A stretch of 64,000 bases of DNA from JASJBU01 sp963797085 (GTDB lineage: Bacteria > Pseudomonadota > Gammaproteobacteria > Chromatiales > Chromatiaceae). The stretch spans positions 400,950-464,949 of the forward strand of contig CAWCOA010000004.1 of assembly GCA_963797085.1 (NCBI GenBank), in the 5' to 3' direction. This document shows, piece after piece, positions 33,570 through 44,900 of the stretch (position 1 is its first letter; each line of letters opens with the position of its first letter). The notes beneath the pieces are model-generated. The model saw only the letters and a list, made by a program, of their open reading frames with translations. It ran no database searches and was not told where the DNA came from. The translations under genes were made by a program, and so were the position numbers.

Positions 33570-34472
33570 CTAAGACTTTTTGTCCACACCAGCAGTCCGT
33601 AGGCGAGACACCCATTGACCGCCCAGTTCGAAGCCCAGCAGCCCCAGCATGATCAACAGGGCGCCCAACCAGACCTGGCCATTGATCATTTCCCCGTTCA
33701 ACCAGTGACCCATCAGCAGCGCGATGACGGGGGTTACCAATGTGATCAGGGCTACCCTGGTCGCCTCGACATGCCGCAAGACATAGTAATAAAGTGCAAA
33801 ACCGAGCACTGAACCCACAACGCCGAGATAGAGAATTGATGAACTGACCCTTGACTCAATTTCCACGGGCCAGGCATCACCTTGCAGAAACCAGGTCAAC
33901 AGAAATAACGGCACCGACACCAGCAGCCCACCAGTGGTGATTACCAAACCATGTAAACCCGACTCCATGCGCTTGACCCAGACCGCACTGGCAGAGTGGC
34001 TGATCACTGAGAAAAGCACCCCGAGCATACCGAAAAGAAACTGCTGTCCCTGGTCGATGCCGAGATTGAAAATCACTGCCAGTCCTGACAGGGCCACCAA
34101 CATGGCGGCGAAGCGCACCGGAGTCAGACCCTGCTCAGCGAGCCAGACCCTGGCCATCAAGCCCGTGACTATCGGTGTCAGCCCGAACAACACGGCAATC
34201 CAACCGGACGGGATAAACTGAGCTGCCCAATAGACTGAGATCATTGCCACATAGATGCCCAGCCCCGCCGCCAGGTAGGTGTATCGAGCCGCAGGGTGCC
34301 AGGGCAGCCGCAGGCGCATCAGATGGACCAGCAGCAGGGCCAGCACCACACCAATGACCATACGTCCGGTTACCCCGAACAGGTAACCCACACCTTCACC
34401 ACTCCACTTGATGGCCAGCGGCGTGGTTCCCCAGATCAGCACAACCCCGAGATAGGCGGCTGGGACAGACAT
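33570..34472 (-). CDS. EamA/DMT-superfamily transporter
   Basis: A 300-residue inner-membrane protein with about ten hydrophobic segments in two EamA halves. Typical stretches are YLGVVLIWGTTPLAIKW at the start, SVYWAAQFIPSGWIAVLFGL, and LGVVGSVLGFALYYYVLRHV in the second half. These carriers export or import metabolites such as amino acids; the substrate cannot be read from sequence. The ATG at 34472 has a purine-rich GGGGGAAA upstream. A strong terminator hairpin and a candidate structured RNA lie just upstream in the same direction, so expression may be controlled by attenuation. Confidence 0.87.
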   Translation of the reverse strand: MSVPAAYLGVVLIWGTTPLAIKWSGEGVGYLFGVTGRMVIGVVLALLLVHLMRLRLPWHPAARYTYLAAGLGIYVAMISVYWAAQFIPSGWIAVLFGLTPIVTGLMARVWLAEQGLTPVRFAAMLVALSGLAVIFNLGIDQGQQFLFGMLGVLFSVISHSASAVWVKRMESGLHGLVITTGGLLVSVPLFLLTWFLQGDAWPVEIESRVSSSILYLGVVGSVLGFALYYYVLRHVEATRVALITLVTPVIALLMGHWLNGEMINGQVWLGALLIMLGLLGFELGGQWVSRLRTAGVDKKS

Positions 34473-34504
34473 GACAGTTTCCCCCTTTTTCAGTGAGCTA
34501 AAAA

Positions 34505-34545
34505 CAAAAAGGCCGCAGATGTCGCCATCTGCGGCCTTTTGGAAA
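34505..34545 (-). terminator. Strong intrinsic terminator upstream of the EamA gene
   Basis: GGCCGCAGATG and CATCTGCGGCC form an 11-bp perfect stem with a 4-base loop, followed in the minus direction by TTTTTGTTTTT. No gene ends here: the EamA start (34472) is downstream and the TonB receptor is divergent. It therefore either ends a small RNA or acts as an attenuator in the EamA leader. In the plus direction it also has a short T-run. Confidence 0.85.
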
Positions 34546-34710
34546 TTCGAGCTGTTTACAGTTTAAACCCTAATCGATTCTCTCCAGACACACAGACGGC
34601 AATCTGACCGCCCATACGGACAGTCGGCGCATGACTTTTAGATACTCTGTGTGCTGACTAAATTCCATGCCATGAGCTTGCCTTGTCTGTGGCCTGCCGT
34701 CAAGTCATGA
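34546..34710 (-). ncRNA. Candidate structured leader RNA or small RNA
   Basis: On the minus strand, CACACAGA (34653-34646) pairs perfectly with TCTGTGTG (34596-34589). It encloses a hairpin GACUGUCC-GUAU-GGGCGGUC whose pairing needs G-U wobbles that would be A-C mismatches in the opposite strand, so the minus strand is the RNA. A second helix, GACGGCA (34701-34695) with TGCCGTC (34601-34595), shares bases with the first and excludes it. A small hairpin (GTTTA/TAAAC) and the terminator follow. Mutually exclusive helices before a terminator are what a riboswitch or attenuator would show. I recognise no known class. Confidence 0.45.
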
Positions 34711-34860
34711 CATGAACAGGTCAACCTATCGATTCGCTTAAGAAAACCAATAATCAACCGCTATTAATTCCCAGTAATTTAAAAACATAAAAAAAATTCC
34801 TGATCCGCAATATTTTTATGTCGGGCTTATTGGGAATAAGAAACATATCGGTGTTCTAGC
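34711..34860. promoter_or_regulatory. Upstream region of the TonB receptor locus
   Basis: This AT-rich 150 bp precedes the first TonB-dependent receptor and should include its promoter, and in the other direction the promoter of the candidate leader RNA. A-rich tracts occur near 34780-34796. No specific operator is recognised. Confidence 0.3.
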
Positions 34861-36957
34861 ATGCAAATCCATCCTAAGCAGAGAATCAAGCATCTACTTA
34901 CGGCGGGCTGTGTAACTTCCAGCATTTTTTGCAGCCCGCTGTTTGCCGGGGAATCCATTGACGATTATTTAGACCTGCCCCTGGAAGATCTGCTTTCCAT
35001 GGAAGTCACCTCAGTCTCGAAGAAAAAAGAAAATATCTCTGAAGCTGCAGCCGCGATATTTGTTATTACCCAGGAGGACATAAGACGTTCCGGCGTGACC
35101 AGTATACCGGAGGCGCTGCGCATGGCGCCGGGTGTGCAAGTGGCGCGTATCGATGCCAACAAATGGGCCATCACCGCGCGGGGTTTCAACGGCCTGTTTG
35201 CGAATAAACTGTTGGTTCTGATGGACGGACGCAGCGTCTATACACCAGCCCACTCAGGAGTCTATTGGGATGTACAGGATACACTGCTGGAGGACATCGA
35301 CCGGATCGAGGTGATAAGAGGTCCCGGTGCTACCTTGTGGGGGGCCAATGCAGTCAATGGCGTGATCAACATCATCACCACAGACGCCGGCAATACCCAG
35401 GGAGGCTTGATAGCCCTGGGTGTCGGCGATAAAGAAAAGGGCTTCACCAGCCTTAGATATGGCGCAGAGCTGAGTGAAAATATCCAGGGCCGTATCTATG
35501 CCAAGTACTACAAGCGGGACAGTTACAAGTTGGCAGCCGACGGCAACGATGCGGGAGATGACTGGGAATCCCTGCGCGGCGGCTTTCGAATCGACGGTGC
35601 CCCTAGCGAGTTTGACAACTGGACTCTGCAGGGTGATATCTACAATACAGACGAGAATCAGATTGTCAGTAATCTGTGGCTGGACCCCTCGACGATCGAC
35701 CCGGCCAGCCTTGACCCAGCCATCCCAGCGGGAACCCTGATTCCTACTCTATCCCCAGGCTACTCAGACGCCATTGAAAATTCCGGTTGGAACCTGCTTG
35801 CAAGCTGGAACCACACTTTCTCTGACCAATCCAGTACCAGCCTTCAAGTCTATTACGACCATACCGAAAGAAAAGAAACCGTCCTCACTCAGATCCATGA
35901 CACCTTGGACATCGAGTTTCAGCATGACCTGACACTCGGCGAGAAACAGGCGCTGATCTGGGGGCTGGGCTACCGCAACATCACAGAGGATTTTACCAAC
36001 ACCTTTGGAATGTCGGTGGAGCCTGACCAGGTATCCCAGGATCTGTTCAGCGCCTTCATACAAGATCAAATCCAGCTGCTCCCTGAGGCTTTTTACCTGA
36101 CGATCGGCTCAAAATTCGAGCACAACGACTACACAGGCTTCGAGATCCAGCCCAGCATTCGAGGGCTGTGGAAACCTGATGAGAAAAGCTCACTCTGGGG
36201 TTCGGTTTCCCGCGCTGTGAGGACGCCTTCCCGGGTAGAGACTTATGGCCGTGTCGTCACATTCACCGGCATTCTTACCACCGGAAATCCTTTTGCTCCC
36301 GTAATACCGATGACCGGTGCGGTGACTGGAAACGAGGCGCTTGACTCGGAAAAATTACTTGCCTACGAGCTGGGTTATCGTATCCAACCCTTGGAGAATC
36401 TCTCCGTGGATCTAACTGCCTTCTATAACGACTACGAGGATCTGCTGACCTTCGAGACCACCGACACGGCATCTTTCAGCTTCGATAATAAAATGTCCGG
36501 GCATGCCAGGGGGGGGGAAATTGCGATTGACTGGCGTCCCTCCATCTGGTGGCGGATTCAGGCCAGCTATTCCAAGATCCTTTTCTCTTTGGAGCTTGAT
36601 GGCGACAGTCTCGATCCCGCCCTTTCACCTCAAGTCAGCGCAGGCTCCAGCCCGGAAAATCAATTCTCCCTGCGCTCCAGCATGGATCTGTCAAAGGCAT
36701 GGGAACTGGATCTCTGGGTCTATTACGTTGATGAATTATCTGCATCCAGCATCATCGCCTATCAAAAAGAAATCGAGATCGACAGCTACACCAGCCTGAA
36801 TGCCCGCTTGGGCTGGCGGCCCCGTAAAAATCTACAGTTCTCTCTGGTAGGGCAGAATCTGCAGGGGGGCGAACACGCCGAATTTGCCGCAGAGACTTAC
36901 AATGGCGTGATCGAAATTGAACGCTCTGTCTACGGCAAGGTCCGCTGGGATTTCTGA
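34861..36957 (+). CDS. TonB-dependent outer-membrane receptor, copy 1
   Basis: A 698-residue receptor. The signal peptide ends near LFAGE. A conserved lead-in (LDLPLEDLLSMEVTSVSKKK) precedes the plug domain, which contains AAAIFVITQEDIRRSG, RGFN, KLLVLMDGRSVY and VIRGPGATLWGANAVNGVIN. The remaining 500 residues or so are alternating beta strands ending in F (VYGKVRWDF), as expected for a 22-strand barrel. This subtype is often found beside YfiR-like and sensor-kinase genes, and here two more copies and those genes follow. The ligand is unknown; no heme or siderophore motif is evident. Confidence 0.92.
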   Translation: MQIHPKQRIKHLLTAGCVTSSIFCSPLFAGESIDDYLDLPLEDLLSMEVTSVSKKKENISEAAAAIFVITQEDIRRSGVTSIPEALRMAPGVQVARIDANKWAITARGFNGLFANKLLVLMDGRSVYTPAHSGVYWDVQDTLLEDIDRIEVIRGPGATLWGANAVNGVINIITTDAGNTQGGLIALGVGDKEKGFTSLRYGAELSENIQGRIYAKYYKRDSYKLAADGNDAGDDWESLRGGFRIDGAPSEFDNWTLQGDIYNTDENQIVSNLWLDPSTIDPASLDPAIPAGTLIPTLSPGYSDAIENSGWNLLASWNHTFSDQSSTSLQVYYDHTERKETVLTQIHDTLDIEFQHDLTLGEKQALIWGLGYRNITEDFTNTFGMSVEPDQVSQDLFSAFIQDQIQLLPEAFYLTIGSKFEHNDYTGFEIQPSIRGLWKPDEKSSLWGSVSRAVRTPSRVETYGRVVTFTGILTTGNPFAPVIPMTGAVTGNEALDSEKLLAYELGYRIQPLENLSVDLTAFYNDYEDLLTFETTDTASFSFDNKMSGHARGGEIAIDWRPSIWWRIQASYSKILFSLELDGDSLDPALSPQVSAGSSPENQFSLRSSMDLSKAWELDLWVYYVDELSASSIIAYQKEIEIDSYTSLNARLGWRPRKNLQFSLVGQNLQGGEHAEFAAETYNGVIEIERSVYGKVRWDF

Positions 36958-37105
36958 CATGGCCTATATCGCGCACTCCAGTCCATTCGATCAAGAAAAG
37001 CCTAGAGCAAACGCTACAGTTAGCAGCCAAATTACCAGATTGCGGGTAAACCCGTTTGGATATTTGGCAAAGCGTTCTAAGCCAACACATTCAGGAAACG
37101 ATGAT

Positions 37106-39205
37106 ATGTTTACCCGTACAACAAGCTATGGCAAAAGCATCGACCTGCTCACCAGCATCCTCTCTTGCACCCTCTTGGCCTTGCCGGTGCAAGCTAGCGA
37201 ATCGATTGAAGGTTACCTTGATCTACCGCTTGAGGATCTGCTCTCGATGGAAGTCACTTCGGTTTCCAAGAAGAAACAGCGTTTGAACGAAGCAGCAGCA
37301 GCCATCTTCGTCATCACCCAGGAAGATATCCGACGGTCCGGAGTGACCAGCATCCCCGAGGCTCTGCGCCTGGCGCCCGGGGTGCAGGTGGCAAGGTTTG
37401 ATTCCAACAAATGGGCAATCTCCAGCCGAGGCTTTAATAGCCAATTCGCAAATAAGCTGTTGGTGCTGATGGACGGGCGCAGCGTTTACACTCCAGCCTA
37501 TTCCGGCGTCTATTGGGATGTACAGGACACCTTACTTGAGGATATCGAGCGGATTGAGGTAATCAGAGGCCCTGGTGCAACCCTGTGGGGCGCCAATGCA
37601 GTCAACGGTGTCATCAATATCATCACGAAACTCGCCAGTGATACTCAGGGAGGATTGATAAGCCTCGGCGCTGGTGATGAAGAAAAGAGTTTTGCCGGCT
37701 TTCGCTATGGGGCAGATGTAAACGAATCCACCCAAGGTCGTTTTTATGCGAAGTTTTTCGAGCGTGACAGTTATGTATTAGAGGCCGACGGCAGTGATGC
37801 AGGTGACGACTGGAGATCCCTGCGTACCGGATTTCGGCTCGATGGCACACCCAGCGAACATGACAGCTGGACTCTGCAGGGCGATATCTACGATACAGAG
37901 GAACACCAAATCGTTGGAAACCTTTGGCTGGATCCGAGCACATTCGACCCATCCAGTATTGATCCGGGCACTCCCCCCGGCACTTTCATCCAGACTGTGA
38001 AAACTAATACCCCAGACACAATCAAAAGCAATGGCTGGAATCTGTTGGGACGTTGGAATCACATTGCCAATGATCACTCTAACACGACGCTACAGATCTA
38101 TTATGACCGTACCGAACGGGATGAGGCCTACCTTGCCCAGATTATTAACACCCTGGATATCGATTTCCAGCACAACCTGAGCATCGGTGAGCAACAAGAG
38201 CTGGTCTGGGGATTGGGGTACCGCCATACTGAAGACGAATTCAGCAACACATTCAATGTTTCAATCATTCCCGAAGACTGTTCGCTGGACCTGTATAGCG
38301 CCTTCATTCAGGATCAGATCGAACTGGTCCCAGAGACTCTCTTCCTGACGCTCGGCTCAAAATTCGAACACAATGACTACACCGGCTATGAGATCCAGCC
38401 CAGTATTCGGGGGTTGTGGAAACCCGATGGTAAAAGCTCGGTCTGGGGCTCGATATCCCGCGCGGTCAGAACCCCATCCCGGGTGGAGGACGATGTACGA
38501 ATTATCACTACGGCAGGTGTTGTCACCACTGGTAACCCATTTGTTCCTGTGGTCCCCACCACAATTGGGGTTTATGGAAATGACGATTTCAAATCGGAGA
38601 AATTGCTGGCCTACGAATTGGGCTATCGCATCCAACCCCTGGAAAACCTCTCTCTCGATCTGGCCGCCTTCTACAACGACTATGAGAATCTGCGGACTTA
38701 TGAGTTAATCGATCAATCTACGATCAGCTTTGATAACCAAATGTCAGGATATGCAACGGGATTGGAAATGGCTTTCGACTGGCGTCCCAATACCTGGTGG
38801 AGAATTCAAGCCAGCTATACCACCATCAATCTGTCACTGGATCTCGACGATGGCAGCGCGGACATATACCAATCCATATCGATCGGTGAGAGTTCTAACC
38901 CCGAGCATCAATTTTCCCTGCGTTCTTCAATGGATCTGACGAAAGATTGGGAACTCGACCTCTGGGTCTACTACGTGGACGAAGTGCCTAACGCCAGCCC
39001 CGTAGCCGCAATTTATGAAATCGATATCGACAGCTACACCAGCCTGAATGCCCGCCTCGGCTGGCGGCCACGTAAGGATCTGGAACTCTCCCTGGTGGGC
39101 CAGAACCTGCAGAGTGATGCCCACAGCGAATATGTCTCGGAGTATTTCAGCGTCTTGACTGCGGTCGAGCGATCTGTCTATGCAAAAATCCGTTGGGATT
39201 TCTAA
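37106..39205 (+). CDS. TonB-dependent outer-membrane receptor, copy 2
   Basis: A 699-residue receptor from ATG 37106; the longer frame from 36917 overlaps copy 1 and is rejected. The signal peptide ends near VQASE. The plug is almost the same as copy 1 (LNEAAAAIFVITQEDIRRSG, KLLVLMDGRSVYTPAYSG, VIRGPGATLWGANAVNGVIN), while barrel loops differ, for example after SVWGSISRAVRTPSRVEDDV. The C-terminus is VYAKIRWDF. Tandem receptors with shared plugs and different loops suggest different ligands feeding one downstream pathway. Confidence 0.92.
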   Translation: MFTRTTSYGKSIDLLTSILSCTLLALPVQASESIEGYLDLPLEDLLSMEVTSVSKKKQRLNEAAAAIFVITQEDIRRSGVTSIPEALRLAPGVQVARFDSNKWAISSRGFNSQFANKLLVLMDGRSVYTPAYSGVYWDVQDTLLEDIERIEVIRGPGATLWGANAVNGVINIITKLASDTQGGLISLGAGDEEKSFAGFRYGADVNESTQGRFYAKFFERDSYVLEADGSDAGDDWRSLRTGFRLDGTPSEHDSWTLQGDIYDTEEHQIVGNLWLDPSTFDPSSIDPGTPPGTFIQTVKTNTPDTIKSNGWNLLGRWNHIANDHSNTTLQIYYDRTERDEAYLAQIINTLDIDFQHNLSIGEQQELVWGLGYRHTEDEFSNTFNVSIIPEDCSLDLYSAFIQDQIELVPETLFLTLGSKFEHNDYTGYEIQPSIRGLWKPDGKSSVWGSISRAVRTPSRVEDDVRIITTAGVVTTGNPFVPVVPTTIGVYGNDDFKSEKLLAYELGYRIQPLENLSLDLAAFYNDYENLRTYELIDQSTISFDNQMSGYATGLEMAFDWRPNTWWRIQASYTTINLSLDLDDGSADIYQSISIGESSNPEHQFSLRSSMDLTKDWELDLWVYYVDEVPNASPVAAIYEIDIDSYTSLNARLGWRPRKDLELSLVGQNLQSDAHSEYVSEYFSVLTAVERSVYAKIRWDF

Positions 39206-39280
39206 CATGGCCCATCAGCAGGAAAACTCAATTCTTCATTTGGCACTGAATTTATAGACACAGATTCTGGAAAAGTTGAT

Positions 39281-41337
39281 ATGTACACGCCCATTACAGT
39301 CAAAGGCAAAACAATCGCCATAGTGTCCACTCTCCTCTCTTCTACACTTTTAGCTAATCCAGTGCAGGCAAGTGAATCATTGGAAAGCTATCTGGATCTG
39401 CCGCTGGAGGATCTACTCTCCATGGAAGTCACCTCGGTCTCCAAAAAGAAGCAGCAGCTTAACGAAGTCGCGGCTGCGGTCTTCGTGATCACTCAGGAGG
39501 ACATCCGACGCTCCGGGGTGACCAGCATTCCCGAGGCCCTACGCATGGCTCCTGGACTACAGGTGGCGAAGATTGACAACAACAAGTGGGCGATCTCCTG
39601 CCGTGGCTTCAACACTCAATTCGCCAATAAACTGCTGGTGTTGATCGATGGCCGGAGTGTCTATACCCCCTCCTACTCCGGTGTCTATTGGGATGCCCAG
39701 GATACCCTTCTGGAAGACATCGACCGCATCGAGGTGATCCGCGGACCGGGCGCGACTCTGTGGGGTGCCAACGCGGTCAACGGGGTGATCAACATCATCA
39801 CTAAACTGGCTGGCCACACCCAGGGTGGCCGGCTGGTGGCCGGGGCGGGCGACGAGGAACAGAGCTTTACCAGCCTACGCTACGGGGCTGAGTTGAATGA
39901 GAACATCCATGGGCGCGCCTATTTCAAGTTCAATGAGCGGGACAGCTCTTACAATCCCACGCTACAGGACGAGTGCCGGAGATGACTGGAGAAGCCAACG
40001 CGCCGGGTTCCGCATCGACGGCCAGCCCTCGGAAAGCGATCACTGGACCCTGCAGGGAGACATCTATGATGCGGATGAAAACCAGACCCTCAACCTGTGG
40101 CGGGACCCGTCCGACCCTGACAACCTGGTACATGCCCCCTTTTTTCTGGATGCCAACGTGGAGGATGAGATTGAATCTTCCGGCTGGAATCTTTTGACTC
40201 GCTGGGATCACCGATTTTCCGACCATTCCGGCACCAGCCTGCAACTCTATTTCGACCACACCAAACGCGCTGATGAATTCATGACCCAGGAACAAAACAC
40301 CCTGGATATCGATTTCCAACATCAATTTCAGCCATTCGATGGTCACGAGTTGGTCTGGGGACTGGGTTACCGGCACATCGAAAATCGACTTCAACAATAC
40401 CTATAACGTCTACTTTATCCCCGACAGCAATTCATTCGACCTCTATAGCGCATTCGTCCAGGACGAGATCGAGCTGCTACCAGAGCGTCTACGCCTGACC
40501 CTAGGCTCAAAATTCGAACACAACGACTACACCGGTTACGAGATTCAGCCCAACATCCGCCTGGCCTGGTTGCCGTCTGAACAGAGCACCCTGTGGGGCT
40601 CAATCTCACGAGCCGTGAGAACACCCTCCTTGCTCGAATCCGGTTCCAAAATCGTCTCAGTCATCGCCCCCTTGCCCCCCACCTACACGCCAACGGAGTT
40701 CCATACTATTGGCAATGAGGACTTCGACGCTGAAAAAATGCTCGCCTATGAGGCAGGATACCGCTTTCAACCCAAAGAGAACCTGTCTCTCGACTTGGCC
40801 GTTTTTCTTAACGACTACGAGGACCTGCAGACCTTCGAGGTCTCATCGACAGATTTCACGGACGAGTTGTTCGACAACAAGCTGTCCGCTCACAGTTACG
40901 GCCTGGAAATCGTCTTCGACTGGTTCCCCTTAGAGTGGTGGCGTCTGCAAACCACCTACAGCCACATGAGGATCTCCGCGCAACTGGAGAGAGACAGCAA
41001 TGACCGCGTCGGCATCGACAGAACTATCGAGAATTCTACCCCAACCCAGCAGGCCTCCCTGCGTTCAATGATGGACCTGAGCCGGGGAATAGCCTTCGAT
41101 CTGTGGGTCTACCACGTGAGTGAACTGAAAAGGACCAGTTTTTCCGTTGGGCTGCCGGTGTCCGAGTACACCAGTCTGAATGCGCGGCTTGCCTGGCAGG
41201 CTAGAAAAGACCTTGAGCTTTCTCTGGTCGGGCAAAACCTTCTCGATGACTCTCATCTAGAATTCGTCGGCGAGAATATACTCATCCAGACCGAGGTCGA
41301 ACGATCGGTCTACGCAAAAGTCCGTTTGGATTTCTAG
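39281..41337 (+). pseudogene. TonB-dependent outer-membrane receptor, copy 3, two frameshifts
   Basis: The start (MYTPITVKGKTIAIVSTLLS) and plug match copies 1 and 2. The frame shifts near 39965-39975, where copy 2 reads DAGDDWRS, and again near 40386-40390, after GLGYRHIEN, before continuing to VYAKVRLDF at 41337. With both corrected it would be about 685 residues. No other damage is seen: the plug, barrel strands and final Phe are intact. Either the gene is freshly inactivated or these are assembly errors. Compared with copies 1 and 2 the barrel is more divergent, especially near the loop after VRTPSLLESG. Confidence 0.85.
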
Positions 41338-41376
41338 TCAATCGATGATGTTACCCAAAGCAGGACGCAACATTTG

Positions 41377-41970
41377 ATGCTTAATCCGAGCATGACAGGT
41401 CTTCCACGAATCGCCGCTGTCTTCAGGCCGATGTGTATTCTCCTGTTGCTGGCGGGGGTCTCTGTCAATCTCTCCGCCGCCCCTCCCACTGCCGAGTACA
41501 AACTCAAGGCAGCGCTGATCTATAAACTGACCAAATTTATCGATTGGCCCCAATCCCAGACAGGTAATGACCGCGATGATTTTGGCATCTGCCTGCTCGG
41601 GGATGACGAGTTTGGCGATGCTTTGGATGCACTGGAAGACCGCAAAGCCAAGGAACTGCCGATCACTATCTATCGCCACTCACAATCAGAGGCCATCGAC
41701 AATCGCTGTCAAATTGTCTTTATCAGTGATTCCAAACAGGCCTTCCTGAAGCCTATTCTACAGTCTCTGCATGCTCGGCCGATATTAACCCTGGGTGATA
41801 CGGATGGCTTCGCGGAGCAGGGCGGCATCCTGCAGTTCACCCGCGGCAAGAAACGTATCGGTTTTATGGTCAACCTGCAAAGCGCGAAAAAGTCACAATT
41901 GACTATCGCAGCGCCACTACTTGACCTGGCCACGGTTGTGGGCGCTGCTCCACATGCAGTAAAAGAATGA
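41377..41970 (+). CDS. YfiR-family periplasmic regulator
   Basis: A 197-residue exported protein (signal peptide to about LSAAP). The mature part matches the YfiR (DUF4154) family: EYKLKAALIYKLTKFIDWP at the start, and TLGDTDGFAEQGGILQF, KRIGFMVNLQSAKKSQ and LTIAAPLLDLA at the end. In Pseudomonas YfiR inhibits the membrane cyclase YfiN from the periplasm. Here the next gene, overlapping by 4 bp, has an YfiN-like sensory N-terminus, so the same kind of contact is likely. A TTG three bases upstream (41374) is an alternative start. Confidence 0.88.
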   Translation: MLNPSMTGLPRIAAVFRPMCILLLLAGVSVNLSAAPPTAEYKLKAALIYKLTKFIDWPQSQTGNDRDDFGICLLGDDEFGDALDALEDRKAKELPITIYRHSQSEAIDNRCQIVFISDSKQAFLKPILQSLHARPILTLGDTDGFAEQGGILQFTRGKKRIGFMVNLQSAKKSQLTIAAPLLDLATVVGAAPHAVKE

Positions 41971-44900
41971 GATTTCTAACCAACATCAGCATTGCCCAGA
42001 AGCTCCGGCGCATCATCCTGTTGATCAGTGGCATCGCCCTGATCATCGCCTCGCTGGCCTATGTTGCCATCGAAATAATCTCCTATCGTAAAACCCTGGT
42101 TGAGCATATATCCGTGCTGGCGGACGTGATTGGCACCAATTCCACTGCAGCGCTCGCCTTCGATGACCCTAAAACTGCCCAGAAACTGTTGAGCTCTCTA
42201 CAAACAGAAGCCGCCATTAGCATGGCAGCGATTTATCAGATGGACGATAAGGTTTTTGCTGCCTACTCTATCAGTCGTGAACAACCAAAGAGCATAGCGG
42301 CAGAAGATCTTGACTGGCTCAGAGCAGCCGTGCTCAGCAAGAAAATCACCCATCGCTTCGACGATAACAATCTGGATCTTTTTCAACCGATTCTACTGGA
42401 TGACGAATTCATCGGTTATTTACATATCGAATCAAGCCTGAATCCGCTGTATGACCGGATAATTAATTATCTGCAGATTGTTGGCTTGCTGCTGGTTAGC
42501 CTGATGCTGGGGGTCTACCTGCTCTCATACCTGCTGCACCGTCGAATCTCCAGTCCGATACGGGATCTGGTGGGCGGCATGCACAAGGTATCTCAGGAGC
42601 AAGACTACGGCCTGCGATTGGCGCCGGGGGATAATGACGAAGTAGGCGCCATAATCGAAGGGTTCAATGAAATGCTCGGGCAGATCGAGGAACGCGATAA
42701 ATCCCTGGCTTCATACCGGGATGAACTCGAGGACAAGGTCCAAAAACGAACCGCCAGCCTGCTGGATGCCAAAGAGGCTGCGGAAGCGGCAAGCCGAGCC
42801 AAGAGTGATTTTCTCGCCACCATGAGCCATGAGATCCGCACGCCGATGAATGGTGTGTTGGGTATGACTGAACTCCTGCTCGATTCCGGACTGGATGAAC
42901 GGGCCCGACGTCTGGCCGATACCGCACACCGGTCGGCAGAAACCCTGTTGGATGTGATCAATGATATTCTCGATTTTTCCAAGATCGAAGCCGACAAGCT
43001 GCAACTGATTCATGAGGATTTTGACCTGCGTTTGCTGCTCGAGGATACCCTGGAACTGGTCTCCGGCCAGGCCCACCGCAAAGGTCTGGAACTGGTGCCA
43101 AACCTGCCCCCTGACCTGCCCCAATGGGTCTGCGGCGACTCCGTCAGATTGCGCCAGATTCTCATCAATCTTTTGGGTAATGCGGTAAAGTTTACGGAGC
43201 GGGGAGAAGTGCGGCTTTGGAGTCGTGCGGTCGAACGTAAGGTCGATCACTTCAAACTGGCATTCGAGGTATCCGATACCGGCCCCGGCATCAAGCCTGC
43301 ACAACAGGAAATCATTTTCGACGCTTTCAGCCAGGCTGACAGCTCCACTACACGCCGTCATGGCGGCACGGGACTCGGTCTGGCCATCGCCCAACGACTG
43401 GTGGCTCTGATGGGCGGAACCCTCGAGCTGGAAAGCTCAGCGGATCTAGGCAGTCATTTTCGCTTTACGATCCGCATGGATGTGGCGCAAGAGTCGCAGT
43501 CTGAATCCTATGACCCGGGAATTCTGCAGGATGTGAGAATATTGGTAGTGGATGATCATGCGGTCAACCGGGAGATTCTGCATAATCAGGTCATTGCCTG
43601 GGGTATGCGCAATGGTAGCTGTGCGTCCGGCCTTGAAGCACTCAGAATGCTGCAGGACGCTACCAAGAAACAACAACCCTTCCAGATTGCCTTGCTTGAC
43701 TGGCATATGCCCGGCATGGACGGTCTTGAATTGTCGCGCCAGATCCAGGTTGATCCAACGATTCCCTCCCCGCACATCGTGATGCTGAGTTCCAGCGGCT
43801 TCGATCCAACTTCAAACCTCACCCAGGGTGTCGAGGTGTCAAGGTTTCTGCAAAAACCAGTGCGTCAGCATCAGCTACTGGAAAGCTTGTGTGAAGTACT
43901 GGGTCGAAAGATCGAAAGAACTGAGGCACCTGACGTCGGTATACCTCAGATAAATGCCCGGGTTCTGCTTGCGGAAGATAACCCGGTGAATCAAGAGGTC
44001 GCGCTAAGCATGCTGCAGATCCTCGGCTGCGAAACCAGCTTGGCCGAAAATGGCGCCGTGGCACTGGAGTCAGCAACTAAAACCGCTTTCGATCTGATCC
44101 TCATGGACTGTCACATGCCGGTGGTTGACGGGTTCAGCGCTGCCAGTGAAATCCGACAGATGGAACAGTTACAGGGGCGCATCCGGGCGCCCATCATCGC
44201 ATTGACCGCCGACGTGCAGAAAGGTATTCGGGAACAGTGTCAACAAGCCGGCATGGATGACTACCTCAGCAAGCCATTCAACCAGACTAAATTGCATGAA
44301 ATACTGCGCAAGTGGTTGCCTGAAAAATCTTCTGTGGAGGAAGCTCCAGACCAGAAGGCACAACCGTTAATGCAGCCCACAGACAGCATTCTCGACCTTG
44401 AAGCGCTGCATCAACTGCGCGAATTGGGCAACATGAGTGGCAGAGATGTCTTGGGCAAGGCCGTTGGCCACTATCTGCAACAGACGCCGGAACAGGTGGT
44501 CCAGCTGCAGGATGCCTGGAATACTCAGGATGCCAATACCTTGCGGCGCATCGCACATACCCTCAAGTCCGGCAGCGCCAATCTCGGGGCCATGAAATTT
44601 TCTGCTGACTGCGCTGAGTTGGAAGCCCTGGCTAGCGAGCAGCGACTCGAAGAAGCCTCCGCTATCCTCGATAATATCCAACAATCCCTGCCTCAGGTTT
44701 TGGCAGCCTTGCAAGATATCGTATCCGATGCAAGCCAAGCGGTGAGCGAGGAACCCGTAACACCAACCGATGGCGCAAAATTACTCTTGGTGGACGATGA
44801 TCCGGGATTCAGGTTGACCATGCGGGAAGCCCTGTCGGGTTCAGGATTCCAAGTCGTTGAAGCAGCGAATGGCCAAGAGGCCATCAACAGTATTCTGCGT

